Shown: positions 1 through 6,969, numbered from the stretch's first letter. The stretch: 13,021 nucleotides of DNA from Burkholderiales bacterium (GCA_028868455.1 JAGWUK010000027.1:1-13021); one strand, 5' to 3'. Numbers and translations are program-made. Notes: generated by a model not told the origin, from the letters alone.

Positions 1-95
1 ACACCCAAACGCCAGCGCCGTTCTTAACCGGCCAATTTCTTCACGGCGCTGCCGCTGATCAGTGTCAGATTCGGCGCCCGTCTGGCATTGATGGC
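1..95. repeat. Direct repeat, left copy (chemoreceptor gene 3' end)
   Basis: These 95 bases are identical to 1521-1615 with no mismatch and then diverge at base 96. The repeat starts at the window edge, so its true length could be greater. The right copy is the last 23 codons, stop codon and a little 3' flank of the intact chemoreceptor gene. The two copies lie in the same orientation about 1.5 kb apart and enclose the effector/immunity-like cassette. This is seen directly; recombination or gene duplication as the cause is inference. Confidence 0.97.
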
Positions 96-212
96 TGTCT
101 CGCCGTACACCGACGTTTCTTCGTCATTGAAAGAAGTATAGTGAGCATCAATGCCCGCCTCAAATTCTATGAGTTCCTTCTTTATTGCCTCATTTTCCTG
201 ATCTTGCGTACT
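24..212 (-). pseudogene. Orphan chemoreceptor C-terminal tail fused to unrelated upstream codons
   Basis: On the minus strand a frame is open from just after a stop at 213-215 to the TAA at 24-26. Its last 23 residues (AINARRAPN...KKLAG) are identical to the end of the intact chemoreceptor. The nine residues before that (EETSVYGET) still resemble the receptor's (DESSAFGEM): serine, glycine and glutamate positions match and several others are conservative changes. Further upstream (ending IEFEAGIDAHYTSF) I see no resemblance to the receptor. There is no ATG and no ribosome binding site, and the frame lies 33 bases downstream of the small membrane protein gene. I read it as the remnant of a second, diverged receptor gene whose body was lost or replaced. 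A third small gene of the cassette using an unusual start cannot be excluded. Confidence 0.6.
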
Positions 213-245
213 CTACCTTTTCGTTCACTAAAATAATAAAGTCAG

Positions 246-488
246 CTAATGCCTACGGATTTGTCTATAAGCCCACCGACCAGCAAGAAAAATCACAAGG
301 ATTGAAAATCCATTCCCTATGATAAGCGCGGGAACCGGACTCTCCCATTTATCCATGTTAGTTGTTCTTCCATAGTATGGAGGACCGTCACCATATGCGC
401 CAACAATGGAATCAATGTCCAAGAAGATGACAAACGCAAACAAAAGCGCACATCCCAAAAGAACAAGGTACGCGGTGACCTTGATCAT
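246..488 (-). CDS. Small two-TM membrane protein, candidate immunity protein
   Basis: An 80-aa protein whose family I do not recognise. It has two hydrophobic segments at about residues 4-23 and 54-70. Between them is a polar loop of about 30 residues containing GAYGDGPPYYG. Basic residues lie at both ends (K3; RQIRRH at the C-terminus), which predicts both termini in the cytoplasm and the loop in the periplasm. I chose the ATG at 486-488 because it overlaps the TGA of the upstream effector-like gene as ATGA, a classic translational coupling. A TTG start 11 codons earlier is possible but has no clear ribosome binding site. The partner looks like a periplasmic cell-wall enzyme, so an inner-membrane protein exposing a periplasmic loop is a reasonable candidate for its immunity protein. 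That role rests on gene position and topology alone. Confidence 0.7.
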   Translation of the reverse strand: MIKVTAYLVLLGCALLFAFVIFLDIDSIVGAYGDGPPYYGRTTNMDKWESPVPALIIGNGFSILVIFLAGRWAYRQIRRH

Positions 489-979
489 TTGGTGTATCGC
501 ACGGTAAGTGGAATGTAGCAATCGCCTTTATCCTTCAGCTCATCTGCGAGTGCTGCTACAAAACGATTCATATTGAGGGAGAGATCAATACAGCCTGCAC
601 TTCCAGGTGTGCTGCCTCCGTGAATGAAAAATCCTCCTCTTTTAAAAGTCTCGGTACTCGGATAGGGATGAATTGTGATCCAGTAATCACCCCATGCGAA
701 GCGAGGATTTCTGAGTCTGTACCATGCATTTTCTTGAAGTTCCGACAGCTGAATCCAGTATTCTCCCGCCGGAATCGGCCCCTGATCTGGCACATGTTGC
801 CTATCTGAAGAATAGTCAAATTTTCCGTCGTTTGTGCGCCCTGATACGGCTGAAAACGAAATCATCTTCATTGATCCCAGCGCTTGGAGACGTTGTCCAT
901 TGAAATGGAGCGAGAGAATTGATCGTCTGCAGACACGAACTTTGGGGGAGAATCTTTCCCTCGCATACCTATCGGACAT
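485..979 (-). CDS. Tlde1/DUF2778-like L,D-transpeptidase-fold protein, candidate secreted effector
   Basis: A 164-aa protein with the layout of the DUF2778/Tlde1 family. An early F-N-G...L strand is followed by a SAVSG segment (residues 43-47), a VPDQGPIPAGEYWI stretch (63-76), and the active-site block HGGSTPGSAGCIDL (120-133). H120 and C130 are the expected catalytic pair of the L,D-transpeptidase (YkuD-like) fold, with S127 also conserved. Characterised Tlde1 proteins are type VI secretion effectors that cut or exchange peptidoglycan stem peptides in the periplasm of rival cells. I see no signal peptide, which fits delivery by a secretion system, but no secretion gene lies in this window. 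The start at 977-979 has AAGGA about 10 bases upstream. The gene ends in an ATGA overlap with the small membrane protein gene. The family call is firm; the effector role is inferred. Confidence 0.85.
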   Translation of the reverse strand: MSDRYARERFSPKVRVCRRSILSLHFNGQRLQALGSMKMISFSAVSGRTNDGKFDYSSDRQHVPDQGPIPAGEYWIQLSELQENAWYRLRNPRFAWGDYWITIHPYPSTETFKRGGFFIHGGSTPGSAGCIDLSLNMNRFVAALADELKDKGDCYIPLTVRYTK

Positions 980-1022
980 ATCTGGATTTTCCTTTTTAAA
1001 AATGAGTAAATTGATAATTTGT

Positions 1023-1052
1023 ATTTTATGGCAATGTCATTTCACAAAACAA
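1023..1052 (-). promoter_or_regulatory. Possible sigma-70 promoter of effector-like gene
   Basis: Read on the minus strand, TTGTTT (1047-1052) is followed after 18 bases by TAAAAT (1023-1028). This places a start site near 1016, about 37 bases before the ATG at 979. The -10 box matches five of six consensus positions, but the -35 box matches only its TTG. In AT-rich DNA such matches arise by chance, so this is only a plausible site. Confidence 0.3.
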
Positions 1053-1238
1053 ATAGCGTTACTCATTTTTACAGGTATGACCGCCTATGCGTCTTTCACT
1101 GCCGGTTGCATTATCTGGCTTATCAAGCAGTCAAATATCAATCGCTTTTTTGAAGTACTTTTGGTAGCTTGAACAGGAAGCTAAGCCTACGACACTTTTT
1201 TCTGTCGGCCAAACAACCGGCGCCTCCACTTTAGCTCA

Positions 1239-1257
1239 TCAATTTTTCAAAAATTGA
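1239..1257. repeat. Perfect 19-bp AT-rich palindrome
   Basis: TCAATTTTT and its exact reverse complement AAAAATTGA flank a single central C. The site lies about 220-240 bases upstream of the predicted start of the effector-like gene and about 90 bases beyond the last terminator hairpin of the receptor gene. It could be an operator for a dimeric regulator or a weak stem-loop. No T tract follows on either strand, so it does not look like a terminator. Confidence 0.55.
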
Positions 1258-1340
1258 CCGCTGACCATGTTGCTCAAAAACTTGCTGGAGCATGCTTTCT
1301 GCCGCGAGCCCGGTCGATGCCACTAAAGCGTTCCAGACGA

Positions 1341-1367
1341 AAAAAACAGTTTTGCATCGCTGCAAAA
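1341..1367 (-). terminator. Second terminator-like hairpin of chemoreceptor gene
   Basis: On the minus strand a 7-bp stem (TTTTGCA/TGCAAAA, 1361-1367 with 1350-1356) closes a 4-base loop, and a run of six T (1341-1346) follows three bases later. It lies just downstream of a stronger terminator, so the two would act in tandem. The core is nearly the same sequence as the amtB terminator at 3711-3740 but with a shorter stem. Confidence 0.55.
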
Positions 1368-1380
1368 TCATGCTGGAAAT

Positions 1381-1417
1381 AAAAAAGCGCTGACAGTTTT
1401 ACGTCAGCGCTTTTTTT
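1381..1417 (-). terminator. Rho-independent terminator of chemoreceptor gene (potentially bidirectional)
   Basis: GCGCTGAC (1387-1394) and GTCAGCGC (1403-1410) form a perfect 8-bp stem with an 8-base loop. On the minus strand six T follow (1381-1386), ending transcription about 150 bases after the receptor stop codon. Seven T (1411-1417) follow on the plus strand, so the hairpin could also work in that direction, though no plus-strand gene is known to feed it here. Confidence 0.88.
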
Positions 1418-1520
1418 ACGTCGGCAGAATTGGTTGCAGCGACATACGCGCGATAATTTGCGCAAGGAACAATGCAACTCGACACAGCACAACACCGCAA
1501 GGGCGGCCTGACTGCCACGG

Positions 1521-1615
1521 ACACCCAAACGCCAGCGCCGTTCTTAACCGGCCAATTTCTTCACGGCGCTGCCGCTGATCAGTGTCAGATTCGGCGCCCG
1601 TCTGGCATTGATGGC
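1521..1615. repeat. Direct repeat, right copy (inside chemoreceptor gene 3' end)
   Basis: Identical to 1-95. This copy covers the last 23 codons and stop of the intact receptor gene plus 23 bases beyond the stop. Base 1616 is the first mismatch; beyond it the two copies are only related in protein sequence. Confidence 0.97.
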
Positions 1616-3190
1616 CATTTCACCGAAAGCGGAGGATTCGTCGGCCAGTTTGAAGACGCTGACTATGTCGCGCAAGGATTCTGCTTGCTGGTGCAGGCTT
1701 TCTGCCGCAGCGGCAGCTTGCTCCACCAGCGCGGCGTTTTGTTGGGTCGTTTCATCCATCTGCGCAATGGTCGCGTTGACTTGTTGAATCCCCGCATTTT
1801 GCGACTGACTGGCACTGGCGATTTCGCGGATATTGTGCGACACGCGCTGCACGCTGGCCACGACGTCCTGCATGGTGCTGCCTGCCTGATCGACCAGTTG
1901 CGTGCCGATGCCGACTTGTTCCACCGAATTACCAATCAATGCTTTGATTTCTTTGGCTGCCGTAGCACTGCGTTGTGCCAGATTGCGCACCTCCGAGGCA
2001 ACCACGGCAAAGCCGCGTCCCTGCTCACCGGCACGTGCCGCTTCAACGGCGGCATTTAACGCCAGAATATTGGTCTGAAAAGCAATGCCGTCAATCACGC
2101 TGATGATGTCGACGATTTTTTTGGCCGATGCGTCAATTGATCCCATCGTCAAGACCACCTGATCGACAACTTCACCGCCTTTGCCAGCCACGCCGGAGGC
2201 TGTTTCGGCCAGCATCGTCGCTTGCGTTGCGCTGTCGGCATTTTGGCGGACGGTGTCGGTCAACTCTTCCATCGACGACGCTGTTTCTGCCAGCGAATGC
2301 GCCTGTTTTTCGGTGCGGATGGACAGATCAAGATTGCCCGCAGCAATCTGGCTGGAGGCATCTGAAATTGCGTTGGTGCCAACCCGTACCTGCGAGACAA
2401 TCCTGACCAGGCTCTCGTTCATGTCTTTCAAGGATTGCAGTAACTGGCCGGTTTCATCCGTGCTGGTGACGGCAATCTGATTGCGCAAATCTCCAGACGC
2501 CACCGTTTTGGCGATATACACGGCTTCTTGTAAAGGTTTCAGAATGCCGCGCATGATCAGCATCGCAACACCGACTGCCAGCGCCAGCGACACCAACAGA
2601 ATTGCCGCCAGTGACCAGAGTGAGATGGCGATGCGGCTTTTCGCCGCCGCTTCATCATTTTCGGCGCGCTTGTTGGCCATGTCGACGACCTGATCAATGA
2701 TTTTGCGATGGGCGTCATAGGCCAGATTAATTTTGCCCAGTACATTCATCGCCGTTTCGCGGTCGCCTTTTTGCACCGCCGGGATGAACTCGTCCTGCAC
2801 CAGTTTATAAAAAGCCAGCGCCGGTTCATGCGCCTGTTTCAGGAAGATATCGTTGAGCGGCGCCTCAAGTTTTTCTGATTGCCAGAATTGATAGCGGTTG
2901 TCGTAATCGGCTTTTAAAGTCTTTAGGCGCTGTATCAGCACGTCCTGTTTCGCCGCGTCTTGCGCATCCACGAGTTGCAGGCTGACCAGATAGGATTCAA
3001 TGATGTATTCGGGCGGCGGCAGGATATCGGCAATCAGATCCTTGCTCTGGACAATACGCTCATACAGTGGGCCGTTGACTTTGAGTTCGTTGATGGTTTT
3101 AAAAGTCCAGCCGCCGAAGATGGCAAAACCGGCAATAAACAGCCACAACAACAGGATAAAACGCGTACGGATTTTGAAGTTCGGAACCAT
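1544..3190 (-). CDS. Methyl-accepting chemotaxis protein
   Basis: A 548-aa transmembrane chemoreceptor that senses a ligand outside the inner membrane and controls CheA through CheW. The first membrane helix is at about residues 11-28. A helical periplasmic domain containing [11 protein letters not shown] follows, then a second helix at about 189-213 and a HAMP domain to about 265. The cytoplasmic signalling hairpin has its conserved tip around residues 361-409 ([20 protein letters not shown], then [18 protein letters not shown]). Glutamate-rich candidate methylation sites lie near 304-318. The C-terminus lacks a CheR/CheB pentapeptide such as NWETF. The ATG at 3188-3190 was chosen because GGGAGG lies about 8 bases upstream and the hydrophobic helix begins soon after; a longer open frame to 3340 has no receptor-like sequence. 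Its 3' end is duplicated at 1-95. The ligand cannot be told from sequence. Confidence 0.95.
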   Translation of the reverse strand: MVPNFKIRTRFILLLWLFIAGFAIFGGWTFKTINELKVNGPLYERIVQSKDLIADILPPPEYIIESYLVSLQLVDAQDAAKQDVLIQRLKTLKADYDNRYQFWQSEKLEAPLNDIFLKQAHEPALAFYKLVQDEFIPAVQKGDRETAMNVLGKINLAYDAHRKIIDQVVDMANKRAENDEAAAKSRIAISLWSLAAILLVSLALAVGVAMLIMRGILKPLQEAVYIAKTVASGDLRNQIAVTSTDETGQLLQSLKDMNESLVRIVSQVRVGTNAISDASSQIAAGNLDLSIRTEKQAHSLAETASSMEELTDTVRQNADSATQATMLAETASGVAGKGGEVVDQVVLTMGSIDASAKKIVDIISVIDGIAFQTNILALNAAVEAARAGEQGRGFAVVASEVRNLAQRSATAAKEIKALIGNSVEQVGIGTQLVDQAGSTMQDVVASVQRVSHNIREIASASQSQNAGIQQVNATIAQMDETTQQNAALVEQAAAAAESLHQQAESLRDIVSVFKLADESSAFGEMAINARRAPNLTLISGSAVKKLAG

Positions 3191-3703
3191 GATTCTTCCT
3201 CCCGTCGGTGGGCAAACCACGGCGCGTCCAAACGGTCGCGCACTATGCCCACATACCAGCATCAATGAAAACTTTGCATCCTGAAGAAAGCCTAGCAGGC
3301 AGCTTTCCTGAGCGCAAAATTTGATTTGCCGTTGGCACAATCTTTAACAAAATTCTTATAGATACACCAACAGCATCAACCGTGCCGCACTCGCCTGATT
3401 TTTTACGACGCGGTGATTGCTTTGTATGTTGCCGCACCGGCAAAGTGGCATTCTTCGGGCGCGACGAGGAAGCCGCGATGGCAGAAGCTCCGCAGGTTTA
3501 TCGTCTGGTCAGCGTTTATGCCTATCATGGCAATCGGCCTCTTTGTCGTTTGCCTTCGCCGAATAGCGTCTGTCTAGCTTTGGCGCTGACGCTGTGCCAG
3601 ATCGGCAATGACCCGTTCGAGCGCGGCGGAATCGCGTTTGATGTCAAACTGCGCGCAATTGAGGCCACGGGTCATTCCGGTGAAACCAGCAAAGGCAGCT
3701 TTT
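3191..3703. other. Receptor upstream region and apparent non-coding stretch
   Basis: The part next to the receptor gene should hold its promoter, but I found no convincing sigma-70 or sigma-28 boxes with correct spacing. The rest has no gene I can support. A plus-strand frame (3382-3705) encodes nothing family-like. On the minus strand, codons ending at a TAG (3574-3576) read like a genuine C-terminus (FDIKRDSAALERVIADLAQR) and may be the tail of a degraded gene; the only ATG in that frame is at 3675, giving 33 residues. Confidence 0.5.
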
Positions 3704-3740
3704 GAAAAAAAGGCAGTTTTGCATCTCTGCAAAACTGCCT
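3704..3740 (-). terminator. Rho-independent terminator of the torF-glnK-amtB operon
   Basis: AGGCAGTTTTGCA (3711-3723) pairs perfectly with TGCAAAACTGCCT (3728-3740) around a 4-base loop, giving a 13-bp stem. On the minus strand it is followed by a run of T (3705-3710). It lies about 80 bases beyond the amtB stop. It is the strongest hairpin I found in the window. Confidence 0.92.
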
Positions 3741-3817
3741 ATGAAATCAGCAACGTGCGCTCTGTACACGTACTGAGGATACTAGATTTACACCTTCAAT
3801 TCATTGCTGCTGACCGA

Positions 3818-5383
3818 TCAGGAATGGTAAGCAGATTCGCCGTGGCTGGTGATGTCCAGACCTTCGCGTTCTTCATCTTCAGGAACACGCAGACCGATGA
3901 CCAGATCAACCAGTTTATAAGCGATCAGGGAAACAACCGCTGACCAGATGATCGTGGTGCCAACGGCAGTTGCCTGCGTAATAACCTGATCCATGATGGA
4001 ATACGGATCAGCCGACATTTTGTTTGCAACGTAGTCGAAAATACCTTGGCCGCCGAGGGATGGTGAAGCAAACACACCTGTCAACAAGGCACCCAGGATA
4101 CCGCCGACGCCATGTACGCCAAACACGTCGAGTGAGTCGTCAGCACCGATCAGGCGTTTCAGACCGTTCACACCCCACAGACAGACGATACCTGCCAGCA
4201 GACCGATAATCAGCGCGCCCATAGGGCCGACGAAACCGCAAGCCGGAGTGATCGCAACCAGACCTGCCACCGCACCAGACGCACCGCCGAGCATGGAAGG
4301 CTTGCCTTTCGCCATCCATTCACCGAACACCCACGACACTGTCGCTGCGGCTGTTGCCAGCAAAGTATTGATGAAAGCCAGTGCAGCGACATCGCCTGCT
4401 TCCAGCGCAGAACCGGCATTGAAACCGAACCAGCCCACCCACAACAGCGAAGCGCCGATCATGGTCATTGTCAGAGAGTGCGGCGCCATCGATTCTTTAC
4501 CGTAGCCAACACGTTTGCCAATCAGGAATGCACCGACCAGACCGGCGATCGCCGCATTGATATGCACCACCGTACCACCAGCGAAGTCCAGCGCGCCATG
4601 TTGGAACAGTAAACCGGCTTTTGCAGTTTCAGACGCAGCAGTTGCCGCATCTTTGATCGCATCCGGGCCAGTCCAGAACCAGACCATGTGTGCCACAGGC
4701 AGGTAGCTGAAAGTGAACCACAACACGACGAAGGCTAAGACGGCGGTGAACTTGGCGCGTTCTGCAAAGGCGCCGATGATCAGGCCGCAGGTAATCGCCG
4801 CAAAAGTGCCCTGGAATGCCACGTAGACAAATTCAGGAATCACTACGCCCTTGCTGAAAGTTGCAGCTGTGCTGAAGCTTCCTGCAACCGGATCCCAGAT
4901 GCCTTTCAGGAACAGTCGGTCAAACGAACCGATGAAGCGACCGCCTTCGGTGAACGCCAGCGAATAACCATACAGACACCACAAGACGATGATCACGGCA
5001 AAAATCATGAACACTTGCATCAGGATGGACAGCATGTTTTTGGAACGAACCAGGCCGCCGTAAAACAAGGCCAGACCAGGAATCGTCATCAGGATAACCA
5101 GCATGGTGGCAACCATCATCCATGCGGTGTCGCCTTTATTTGCTGTCGGTGCTGGCGCAGCCGCAGGTGCCGAAGCGGCAGCGGCTTCCGGTGCTGCCGC
5201 CGGTGCGGATGCTGCGGCGGCAACTGGCGCGGGCGCCGGTGCGGCAACGGCACTCGCAGAAGTCATGGATGCTGCGGCTGCGTCGGCCTTGGCCGGTGCA
5301 TCGTCAGCAACCGCAACGGAGGTCATGCCTACCGAGACCAGCAAAGCGCTGGCCATCAGGATGTTCTTCAATAGTTTTTTCAT
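3818..5383 (-). CDS. amtB: Ammonium channel AmtB with signal peptide and Ala/Pro-rich extension
   Basis: A 521-aa inner-membrane ammonium transporter of the Amt/MEP/Rh family. By position against E. coli AmtB, the gating phenylalanines are F194 and F321, the outer binding site includes W235 and S325, the structural aspartate is D266, and the pore twin histidines are H274 and H424. The C-terminal tail (from about residue 495, with EREGLDITSHGESAYH) is the part that contacts GlnK. A cleavable signal peptide is predicted (residues 1-26, ending AVA). Between it and the first pore helix (about 88) lies a low-complexity Ala/Pro segment with a 12-residue tandem repeat (55-66 and 67-78), making the protein longer than E. 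coli AmtB. The ATG at 5381-5383 has GGGAG about 7 bases upstream. It follows glnK by 20 bases, so ammonium uptake and its PII brake are made together. Confidence 0.97.
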   Translation of the reverse strand: MKKLLKNILMASALLVSVGMTSVAVADDAPAKADAAAASMTSASAVAAPAPAPVAAAASAPAAAPEAAAASAPAAAPAPTANKGDTAWMMVATMLVILMTIPGLALFYGGLVRSKNMLSILMQVFMIFAVIIVLWCLYGYSLAFTEGGRFIGSFDRLFLKGIWDPVAGSFSTAATFSKGVVIPEFVYVAFQGTFAAITCGLIIGAFAERAKFTAVLAFVVLWFTFSYLPVAHMVWFWTGPDAIKDAATAASETAKAGLLFQHGALDFAGGTVVHINAAIAGLVGAFLIGKRVGYGKESMAPHSLTMTMIGASLLWVGWFGFNAGSALEAGDVAALAFINTLLATAAATVSWVFGEWMAKGKPSMLGGASGAVAGLVAITPACGFVGPMGALIIGLLAGIVCLWGVNGLKRLIGADDSLDVFGVHGVGGILGALLTGVFASPSLGGQGIFDYVANKMSADPYSIMDQVITQATAVGTTIIWSAVVSLIAYKLVDLVIGLRVPEDEEREGLDITSHGESAYHS

Positions 5384-5403
5384 ATGAGCTCCCTGAGTGC
5401 CGT

Positions 5404-5757
<354 letters not shown>

Positions 5758-6504
5758 TTAAAAGGATTTAACTGCGGACAAAACAGCGGTCGTTTTGCCG
5801 GTGAATTTACCCGACGGTGTGACATACAGGCTTTTCTCTGCATTGGTACCGAGCACTGCCAGGCTGAAGCTGACGCCAAAGAATTCTTTGGTCACACCGA
5901 TCTTCCAGTCGGAATACGAATACGCGGTGTTGTTCTTGATTGTCTGGTGGCCGGCATGCAGGTTCAGCGTATAGGCATCCGGCAATTCAATGTTGGCGCC
6001 GATATCGAGATAGCCGCTGTTTTTACTGTCGACGAAGCCAAACAGATTCGTGACGGAGTGCGAGTATTTTGCATACACCGGGCCATAACCGAGCTGGCCG
6101 TAGATTTCAGTCGTGTTGGCATCGGCAAAACCGGCAACCTTATCCAGACCGTTGGACGGGTAGATATATGACAGGACGCCAACGTCATATGACACGTCTT
6201 TGGTCACTTCGCCACGCTTACCGGCGTAGATATCCCATTCAACGTCACCGCTACCACCGGCGTCCTTTGTCCATTTGATGCTGGACAACCAGGTACCGGC
6301 ATAAAATCCGGTCGGATTGTTGACATAATCGGCGCCGCCCTGCAACGCAGGATCAAGGCGCGATTGAGCAATCGCGCGATAACGGTATTCCGAGACCACA
6401 CCAACGTTGAAGCTCACTTCATTGTCAGGCTTGGCATCTTCTGCGTGCACAAGACTGCCGGTAAATGTAGCGGCAACAGCAGCGGCGAGTAATAGTTTTT
6501 TCAT
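5758..6504 (-). CDS. TorF-family putative outer-membrane porin
   Basis: A 248-aa protein with a clear signal peptide (MKKLLLAAAVAATFTGSLVHA, cleavage after about residue 21). The body is rich in alternating polar and aromatic residues and ends in phenylalanine (AVKSF), as outer-membrane beta barrels do. Motifs VSEYRYRAIAQS near the N-terminus and repeated GxYxGTW- and YxDIGxN-like strands match the TorF/TIGR02001 (Gcw_chp) family, whose substrate is not established. The start at 6502-6504 has GAGGGGAA about 7 bases upstream. It is the first gene of the porin-glnK-amtB operon behind a sigma-54 promoter. An outer-membrane route for ammonium or small nitrogen compounds under nitrogen limitation is therefore plausible, but is inferred from context only. 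Confidence 0.88.
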   Translation of the reverse strand: MKKLLLAAAVAATFTGSLVHAEDAKPDNEVSFNVGVVSEYRYRAIAQSRLDPALQGGADYVNNPTGFYAGTWLSSIKWTKDAGGSGDVEWDIYAGKRGEVTKDVSYDVGVLSYIYPSNGLDKVAGFADANTTEIYGQLGYGPVYAKYSHSVTNLFGFVDSKNSGYLDIGANIELPDAYTLNLHAGHQTIKNNTAYSYSDWKIGVTKEFFGVSFSLAVLGTNAEKSLYVTPSGKFTGKTTAVLSAVKSF

Positions 6505-6662
6505 TGCGCTTCCCCTCTATGATGAACACTTATGATGAGTAACAAACCAGACTGATTCCACTTCGCTGCCAGTTGAAAAACCTTGTTCAAAACACCAACT
6601 GGTATGCAAACACGCAATCAACGAAATGGACTTCAAACTTTTTTTTCTTTCATGTTCCTGTT

Positions 6663-6678
6663 AGCAGGAGTCGTGCCA
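6663..6678 (-). promoter_or_regulatory. Sigma-54 promoter of torF-glnK-amtB operon
   Basis: On the minus strand the sequence reads TGGCACGACTCCTGCT. It matches TGGCACG-N4-(T)TGC(A) with the -24 GG and -12 GC separated by exactly 10 bases, as sigma-54 requires. Transcription would start near 6652, giving an approximately 150-base leader before the porin gene. The match is strong and its place upstream of glnK-amtB is where such a promoter is expected. Confidence 0.85.
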
Positions 6679-6864
6679 ACTTTGAGAAAAAACCGGAAAT
6701 CGCTAAAAAATATAGTTCCTTGTGAATGAGGAAGTTAAAAAATGCGGCAGTGCAGAATAACGAGCATTGTTCAGTCCAGATACGCAGTCCACCGACGATG
6801 CGTTATGATTTCGCTTGTGAACTGCCATCAAACAAGAGAAATGCGCAGTACGCCCCACAATGTC

Positions 6865-6879
6865 GCACCAAATTGATGC
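6865..6879. promoter_or_regulatory. NtrC-like enhancer site
   Basis: GCACCAAATTGATGC fits the 15-bp NtrC palindrome GCACCA-N3-TGGTGC at 11 of 12 conserved positions. It lies about 190 bases upstream of the sigma-54 promoter, a workable distance for an enhancer acting through DNA looping. The match was made by eye against remembered E. coli glnA sites. Confidence 0.65.
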
Positions 6880-6880
6880 A

Positions 6881-6922
6881 GCACCAGAATGGAAAGTTTC
6901 TGTGGCCGCACCAATTACATGC
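6881..6922. promoter_or_regulatory. Two weaker NtrC-like half-palindromes
   Basis: Two further GCACCA half-sites occur at 6881-6886 and 6908-6913, each with a poor partner half (about 9 of 12 conserved positions overall). Together with 6865-6879 there are three same-direction GCACCA half-sites in 58 bases. This may reflect a cluster for cooperative NtrC binding, though the weaker two could be chance. Confidence 0.35.
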
Positions 6923-6969
6923 AAAATATTAGTCGATAATGATCGAATTACCACTAAATCAGGAACTTT

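Larger units (their letters stand above)
980..1543. other. Intergenic stretch between effector-like gene and chemoreceptor gene
   Basis: No convincing gene lies here. The part nearest the effector-like gene (980-1160) is clearly AT-rich and probably holds its promoter. A 57-codon hydrophobic plus-strand frame starting at 1002 lacks a ribosome binding site and is not called. The part nearest the receptor gene holds a 19-bp palindrome (1239-1257) and two stem-loops followed by T tracts on the minus strand (1341-1367 and 1381-1417). Confidence 0.7.

Noticed and set aside
1002..1172. Plus-strand hydrophobic frame of 57 codons (MSKLIICILW...)
   Set aside because: No ribosome binding site or partner gene; hydrophobic small frames are common by chance in AT-rich DNA, and the same stretch probably holds the effector-like gene's promoter.
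1..1615. The 95-bp repeat as attL/attR of an integrase-driven island
   Set aside because: No integrase or recombinase gene is visible, the target is not a tRNA, and the left copy continues into a diverged receptor-like sequence. Recombination between related receptor genes explains it better.
1472..2059. Plus-strand open frame of 195 codons
   Set aside because: It runs against the conserved signalling domain of the chemoreceptor and has no sensible N-terminus.
3191..3340. Longer start for the chemoreceptor (50 more residues)
   Set aside because: The added residues are unlike receptor N-termini, and a good ribosome binding site lies directly before the ATG at 3190.
3341..3400. Sigma-28 (flagellar) promoter for the chemoreceptor: TTAAAG ... 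GGCAAATC on the minus strand
   Set aside because: The spacing is about two bases short and the -10 box is poor.
3382..3705. Plus-strand frame of 107 codons between the receptor and amtB
   Set aside because: No recognisable family, no good ribosome binding site, and Cys/Arg-rich composition unlike the window's real genes.
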